A stretch of DNA of 64,000 bases, from assembly GCF_000257645.1 (NCBI RefSeq), contig NZ_AJHJ01000022.1, positions 1 to 64,000 of the forward strand. Reading direction: 5' to 3'. The notes beneath the pieces were generated by a model. The model had not been told where the DNA came from. It saw only the letters and a list, made by a program, of their open reading frames with translations, and made no database searches. A program made the translations under genes and the position numbers. Origin of the DNA: Serratia sp. M24T3. GTDB taxonomy: Bacteria > Pseudomonadota > Gammaproteobacteria > Enterobacterales > Enterobacteriaceae. Shown here one piece after another: positions 60,079-64,000 of the stretch (its first letter is position 1; each line of letters begins with the position of its first letter).

Positions 60079-61317
60079 TCAGGTGCTCGAGCTGACATTT
60101 GCCTCTTTAGCATTTGATGCGGCATTTATGACCTTGCCTCGAGTATCGCGTCCGAAGAACACCAGCACCGAGATCACAATCGCCACCGTTCCGGCGACCA
60201 TCGCCATCCCTAATCCATAGTTGTGACCATGACTTTCGGCAATATAAACCTGCAACGTTGCATTCACGGAGGCTATCAGATTACCCAATTGATAAACGAA
60301 GCCTGGAAGCACGGCCCGCGTGTTGTCCGGCACCAGCTCGGTAAGATAGCTCGGGATCACACCCCACGCTCCCTGAACCATAAACTGCATCAGGAAAGCA
60401 CCCAGCCCCAGCATCCATGAACCTCCGGCAAATGCCCACAGCGGCAGTACAGGCAGCGACAGCAACGCGGCAATGATAATCGCTTTCTTACGTCCGATTC
60501 GCTCGGACAAGACCCCAAATGTTACTCCCCCCATAATCGATGCGATGTTGTAACAGATAGCGATGATGCTGACAGTGTGGGCATCAAAACCGTGTTGAAC
60601 CTTGAGGAAGGTCGGATAGAGATCCTGCGTACCGTGGCTGAAGAAGTTAAACGCCGCCATCAACACCACCAGATAAACACACAGCTTCCAGTGCGTTTTT
60701 AGCGCTGGCAGCAGCGCGGTACTTTCATGACGCTCGCGGGCCGCCAGCCACACCGGTGACTCTTGAACCTTGAAGTAGATAAACGGCAGCAGGAAGATCG
60801 GCACGGCGCCAATAACAAACATTCCACGCCAGCCCACTACGCTGAACAGTAAACCGTAAACCACGCCCGCCAACAGATAACCAAACGGATAACCGGCCTG
60901 GAAAATCCCGGACATCAGCCCGCGTGAACGGTCTGGGATAGTTTCCATTGCCAGCGAAGAAGCCACACCCCATACCCCGCCCATCGCCACGCCATAAATT
61001 ACACGCAGGATCAGGAAAACGGTCAGTGAAGGGGCGGCAGCGGTACAGAGCTCAAAGAAGGAGAAGAACAGAATGTTGACCATTAACACCGGCTTGCGGC
61101 CATATTTCTCTGCCGCGCGGCCAAACAGCAATGCCCCGATCGGTCGTACTGCCAGGGTCAACAGAATGGCCAGTGTGACTTCTTTAATATCAACGTGATA
61201 GGAGCTAGCAATATCACTCAATAAAAAGACCAGAAGGAAAAAGTCAAAAGCATCCAGTGTCCAACTCAGAAAACTGGCAATGGCGACGTTACGTTGCCGG
61301 GGAGTCCAACCAAACAT
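60079..61317 (-). CDS. MFS transporter, carboxylate/sialate-porter type
   Basis: A 412-residue major facilitator with twelve predicted spans. Two A-type loops are visible: GRAAEKYGRKPVL (near residue 62) and GVLSERIGRKKAII (near residue 270). The N terminus RNVAIASFLSWTLDAFDFFLLVF and the sequence GGVWGVASSLAMETIPDRSRG resemble NanT/Jen1-like sialic acid or lactate/carboxylate porters. The substrate cannot be set from sequence. It sits between the ilv promoter and comM, where E. coli has no such gene. The 319-bp gap to comM (61318-61636) is A/T-rich; I see no ORF or clear operator in it. Confidence 0.85.
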   Translation of the reverse strand: MFGWTPRQRNVAIASFLSWTLDAFDFFLLVFLLSDIASSYHVDIKEVTLAILLTLAVRPIGALLFGRAAEKYGRKPVLMVNILFFSFFELCTAAAPSLTVFLILRVIYGVAMGGVWGVASSLAMETIPDRSRGLMSGIFQAGYPFGYLLAGVVYGLLFSVVGWRGMFVIGAVPIFLLPFIYFKVQESPVWLAARERHESTALLPALKTHWKLCVYLVVLMAAFNFFSHGTQDLYPTFLKVQHGFDAHTVSIIAICYNIASIMGGVTFGVLSERIGRKKAIIIAALLSLPVLPLWAFAGGSWMLGLGAFLMQFMVQGAWGVIPSYLTELVPDNTRAVLPGFVYQLGNLIASVNATLQVYIAESHGHNYGLGMAMVAGTVAIVISVLVFFGRDTRGKVINAASNAKEANVSSST

Positions 61318-61636
61318 GTGATTTACCTTATTCTAATAGGCAGGGGAATGAACGCTACAGGGAAGATGGTTTTGTTTCTTTATTGTTAAATACACAAGTT
61401 TAATTAATACACGCGGTATAAATTACCAGCAAGATTAATAGCTGGCTAATTTGTATCCAAAAAAGGCTAACTGTTAATAGGTATTTCCAGACATTTGGAG
61501 AGACGTCTCAATTTCTTGCACGAGGTATGAATTTGCTGAGATTTTTTGCGGCACGTCGCGGGAAAAATGTTTTAGCCGATAGGGTCATAAGCCGTTAATC
61601 GACATACTGAATTTTTCACCGCTACAGGAAAGCTTC

Positions 61637-63214
61637 ATGTCGATGTCGGTTATTAATACCCGGGCTTCATTGGGCGTGGTCGCTCCGCGCGTATCTATCG
61701 AGGTACACATCAGTAACGGCCTACCCGCCCTCACGTTGGTGGGTTTACCTGAGACCACGGTCAAAGAGGCGCGCGACAGAGTTCGCAGCGCGTTGATCAA
61801 TTGCGGATTCACTTTCCCCTCCAAGCGTATCACGGTGAATCTGGCACCCGCTGACTTGCCCAAAGAAGGCGGCCGTTACGATCTCCCCATCGCTCTGGCA
61901 ATTCTGGCGGCCTCTGAGCAGCTTGCTTCCGACAAGCTAGGACAGTATGAGTTTATTGGTGAGTTAGGGCTTTCTGGCGCGTTACGCGGCGTTAACGGTG
62001 CTATTCCAGCTGCGATGGCAGCAAAAAACTCAGGACGCAGATTAATATTACCCGTCGATAATCAACAAGAAATGCAGCTGCTTGCGGCCGATACCGTATG
62101 GCTGGCCGACCACCTGTTGCAAGTGTGCGCGTTTTTGCAGAGCAGCGGATCATTGGTGGCGGTTGAAAGTCATGACGCAGAAAGAGGCAGTGAAACTTCG
62201 CACCAACCCGAGGTCGGCGATCTCAATGAGATCATGGGTCAGGAACAGTCCAAACGAGCATTAGAGATTGCTGCTGCAGGAGGCCATAATCTTTTACTTT
62301 TGGGGCCACCCGGTACCGGAAAAACCATGCTTGCCAGTCGATTACCTGGAATTCTGCCAGCACTGACGCAGCAGGAGGCGCTGGAAACCGCAGCCATCGC
62401 CAGCCTGATTTATTCACCCGGGCAACCAGACGGGCAAAGCGGTAGAAGCGTGGCTTTTACCCGCCAACGGCCATTTCGCGCACCGCACCACAGCGTTTCG
62501 CTGCATGCTCTGGTCGGCGGCGGTTCGATCCCCAGGCCAGGAGAGATTTCTCTGGCACATAACGGCGTGCTGTTTCTCGATGAGTTGCCGGAATTCGAAA
62601 GAAGAGTGCTGGATGCCCTGCGACAACCCATGGAGTCGGGAGAAATCACTATTTCTCGCACCCGCGCCAAAGTGGATTTTCCGGCGCGGATACAGCTTAT
62701 CGCCGCCATGAATCCCAGCCCGACCGGGCATTATCAAGGGCAGCACAGCCGCACGCCGCCGCATCAGATCCTGCGCTATCTCAGCCGTTTGTCCGGCCCG
62801 TTCCTTGATAGATTCGATTTATCTCTTGAAGTCCCTTTGCTGCCGCCGGGTTTATTAAGCAAGCAGCATCAGCAAACTTCGCAAATATCCCAGGAAAGCA
62901 GCGCGCAGGTGCGTGTTCGAGTACAGGCTGCAAGAGAGCTGCAACTGGGGCGTGCCGGGAAATTAAATGCGCATTTAAGCAGCCGTGAAGTGCAGCAGTT
63001 CTGCCAATTAACTCAAGAAGATGCAGAGTTTCTGGAAAATGTGTTACAAAAGCTGGGAATGTCGGTGCGGGCATGGCATCGAATATTGAAAGTCGCGCGT
63101 ACGTTAGCGGATCTCAATAAGCAGGCGAACATAGAAAAAGCGCAGATTTCTGAAGCATTAAGCTATCGTTGTATGGATCGACTACTGTTAACATTGCATA
63201 AAAATTTGGCATAA
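61637..63214 (+). CDS. comM: ComM/YifB family ATPase
   Basis: A 525-residue Mg-chelatase-like AAA+ protein (E. coli YifB 506). In naturally competent bacteria ComM is a helicase promoting branch migration during transformation; its role in enterobacteria is unclear. The N-terminal Lon-like domain (residues 1-190) precedes the P-loop GPPGTGKT at 223-230 and Walker B GVLFLDELPEF. A C-terminal chelatase-type domain follows. AGGAAAG precedes the ATG; a second ATG lies two codons in. Confidence 0.95.
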   Translation: MSMSVINTRASLGVVAPRVSIEVHISNGLPALTLVGLPETTVKEARDRVRSALINCGFTFPSKRITVNLAPADLPKEGGRYDLPIALAILAASEQLASDKLGQYEFIGELGLSGALRGVNGAIPAAMAAKNSGRRLILPVDNQQEMQLLAADTVWLADHLLQVCAFLQSSGSLVAVESHDAERGSETSHQPEVGDLNEIMGQEQSKRALEIAAAGGHNLLLLGPPGTGKTMLASRLPGILPALTQQEALETAAIASLIYSPGQPDGQSGRSVAFTRQRPFRAPHHSVSLHALVGGGSIPRPGEISLAHNGVLFLDELPEFERRVLDALRQPMESGEITISRTRAKVDFPARIQLIAAMNPSPTGHYQGQHSRTPPHQILRYLSRLSGPFLDRFDLSLEVPLLPPGLLSKQHQQTSQISQESSAQVRVRVQAARELQLGRAGKLNAHLSSREVQQFCQLTQEDAEFLENVLQKLGMSVRAWHRILKVARTLADLNKQANIEKAQISEALSYRCMDRLLLTLHKNLA

Positions 63215-63216
63215 AA

Positions 63217-63240
63217 AACGGGGACAAGCCCCGTTTTATT
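63217..63240. terminator. Bidirectional terminator between comM and maoP
   Basis: AACGGGG (63217-63223), loop ACAAG and CCCCGTT (63229-63235), with AAAA before and TTATT after. It lies between the convergent comM and maoP and overlaps the maoP stop codon. Confidence 0.85.
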
Positions 63241-63577
63241 AATCGTCGCTGTCAGTGTAATCTTCCACCGCGTCAGCCTGCGGTTTTCCGCCTGACAACG
63301 TATGGAATTTCTTGGGACGACGAGTGCGGATAATATATTTGTTCCACACTTTTTCAGCTTCGGTTGCTGGCTCGCGGGTACCGCGGCAAACATCCAGAAA
63401 CAGCTTTTCTTCTTCGGTTGCCGGTTCGCGTTTTCCCAGGTCCAGCTCGTTGAAAGCATAGCCGTAACGCTCCAGCAATTGCGCTTCCTTGATGGTGAAG
63501 TCGCCATGCCGGGAGAACCCGCGAGGGTAATGTTTATTGTCAAAAAAACGATTTGTCGTGGTGAAGCTTTCCGCCAT
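63239..63577 (-). CDS. maoP: Macrodomain Ori organisation protein MaoP (YifE)
   Basis: A 112-residue protein, the same length as E. coli YifE/MaoP, which with the cis site maoS keeps the Ori macrodomain organised. The start at 63577 gives [20 protein letters not shown] and follows AGGAG by 8 bases; an upstream in-frame extension of 26 residues is rejected. The 118-bp gap to hdfR should include maoS, which I could not identify. Confidence 0.95.
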   Translation of the reverse strand: MAESFTTTNRFFDNKHYPRGFSRHGDFTIKEAQLLERYGYAFNELDLGKREPATEEEKLFLDVCRGTREPATEAEKVWNKYIIRTRRPKKFHTLSGGKPQADAVEDYTDSDD

Positions 63578-63695
63578 CTGACACGCTCCTAATTCATTCA
63601 TGGTCGTGCTGTTATGGCGCGGAGTATTAGATAGGCTTGACAATCTGTAAAACAAAACATTTAAATCTTAACGACAAAAAATTTTGGAGATGGTA

Positions 63696-64000
63696 GTGGA
63701 CACGGAATTACTGAAAACCTTTTTGGAGGTCAGTAGAACTCGTCACTTTGGTCGGGCGGCTGAATCTCTGTATTTGACACAGTCTGCGGTGAGCTTTCGC
63801 ATACGCCAGTTGGAGACCCAGCTGGGGGCAAATTTGTTTACCCGTCATAGAAATAACATCCGTTTAACGCCCGCAGGAGAGCGTCTGCTGCCCTATGCAG
63901 AAAACCTGATGTCGACGTGGCAATTAGCCAAGAAAGAGGTTGTGCGTTCGCTACAGCACACAGAATTGTCGATTGGTGCCACGGCGTCGTTATGGGAGTC
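63696..64000 (+). CDS. hdfR: LysR-family regulator HdfR (5' part)
   Basis: The first 101 codons of a LysR regulator, cut by the window end. The start is the GTG at 63696 ([20 protein letters not shown]), preceded by GGAG at 63686-63689; E. coli HdfR starts the same way. The helix-turn-helix [20 protein letters not shown] is complete. HdfR represses the flagellar master operon flhDC and activates gltBD in E. coli. Divergent from maoP. Confidence 0.95.
   Translation, partial: MDTELLKTFLEVSRTRHFGRAAESLYLTQSAVSFRIRQLETQLGANLFTRHRNNIRLTPAGERLLPYAENLMSTWQLAKKEVVRSLQHTELSIGATASLWE

Overview
The window is core chromosome of an enterobacterium (order Enterobacterales). Nearly every gene is a recognisable orthologue of an E. 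coli gene, in blocks that keep the E. coli order: corA-rarD-yigI-pldA-recQ-rhtC-rhtB-pldB-yigL, uvrD-yigB-xerC-yigA-dapF-lptM-cyaA/hemCDXY, glmZ-proM-leuT-hisR-argX-thrP, the enterobacterial common antigen (ECA) operon, rho-trxA/rhlB-gppA-rep-ppiC-ilvC/ilvY, and ilvADEMGL-comM-maoP/hdfR. ERIC repeats, a sigma-54/GlrR-type glmZ promoter and small differences in gene content point away from E. coli itself, towards a Yersiniaceae-like genus (Serratia/Rahnella/Ewingella type). The genus is an inference; nothing here fixes it.

Layout. 1-3464: tandem ERIC-like repeats, then a preQ1-I riboswitch with the queuosine-precursor transporter yhhQ, the lipoprotein dcrB and the glycerol-3-phosphate antiporter glpT. 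3478-13584: phospholipid turnover (pldB, pldA), amino-acid exporters (rhtB, rhtC), recQ, a thioesterase (yigI), rarD, an AbrB-family permease and corA with a candidate corL leader peptide. 14041-14892: a cupin gene and a cluster of 98-bp tandem repeats ending in a 73-bp palindrome. 14911-23308: uvrD with a LexA box, then the tightly overlapping xerC/dapF operon and cyaA with a UUG start. 23620-27681: hemCDXY. 27764-28933: the small RNA GlmZ and four tRNA genes. 29086-41856: thrP and the ECA operon wecA-wzzE-wecB-wecC-wecD-wecE-wzxE-wecF-wzyE-wecG. 42209-49789: rho, trxA, rhlB, gppA, rep, ppiC. 49887-59946: branched-chain amino-acid biosynthesis (ilvC, ilvY, ilvA, ilvD, ilvE, ilvM, ilvG and the ilvL attenuator), with one DUF2461 gene between ilvY and ilvA. 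60079-64000: an MFS transporter, comM, maoP and the start of hdfR.

How it fits together. The window is mostly housekeeping: haem synthesis, cAMP synthesis, DNA repair and dimer resolution, transcription termination, isoleucine/valine synthesis and ECA assembly. Regulation visible in the DNA includes the preQ1 riboswitch, a GlpR-like operator at glpT, the LexA box at uvrD, a CRP site at cyaA, sigma-54 and GlrR-like sites at glmZ, an IlvY-like operator at ilvC and the ilv attenuator.

I found no phage, insertion sequence, CRISPR array, toxin or defence island, and no convincing new multigene system. The points most worth checking are absences and small elements: cyaY is missing next to cyaA, rffG/rffH are missing from the ECA operon, an ERIC element sits in the ilvC leader, short leader ORFs precede corA and rho, and a protein-like remnant follows rhtB.
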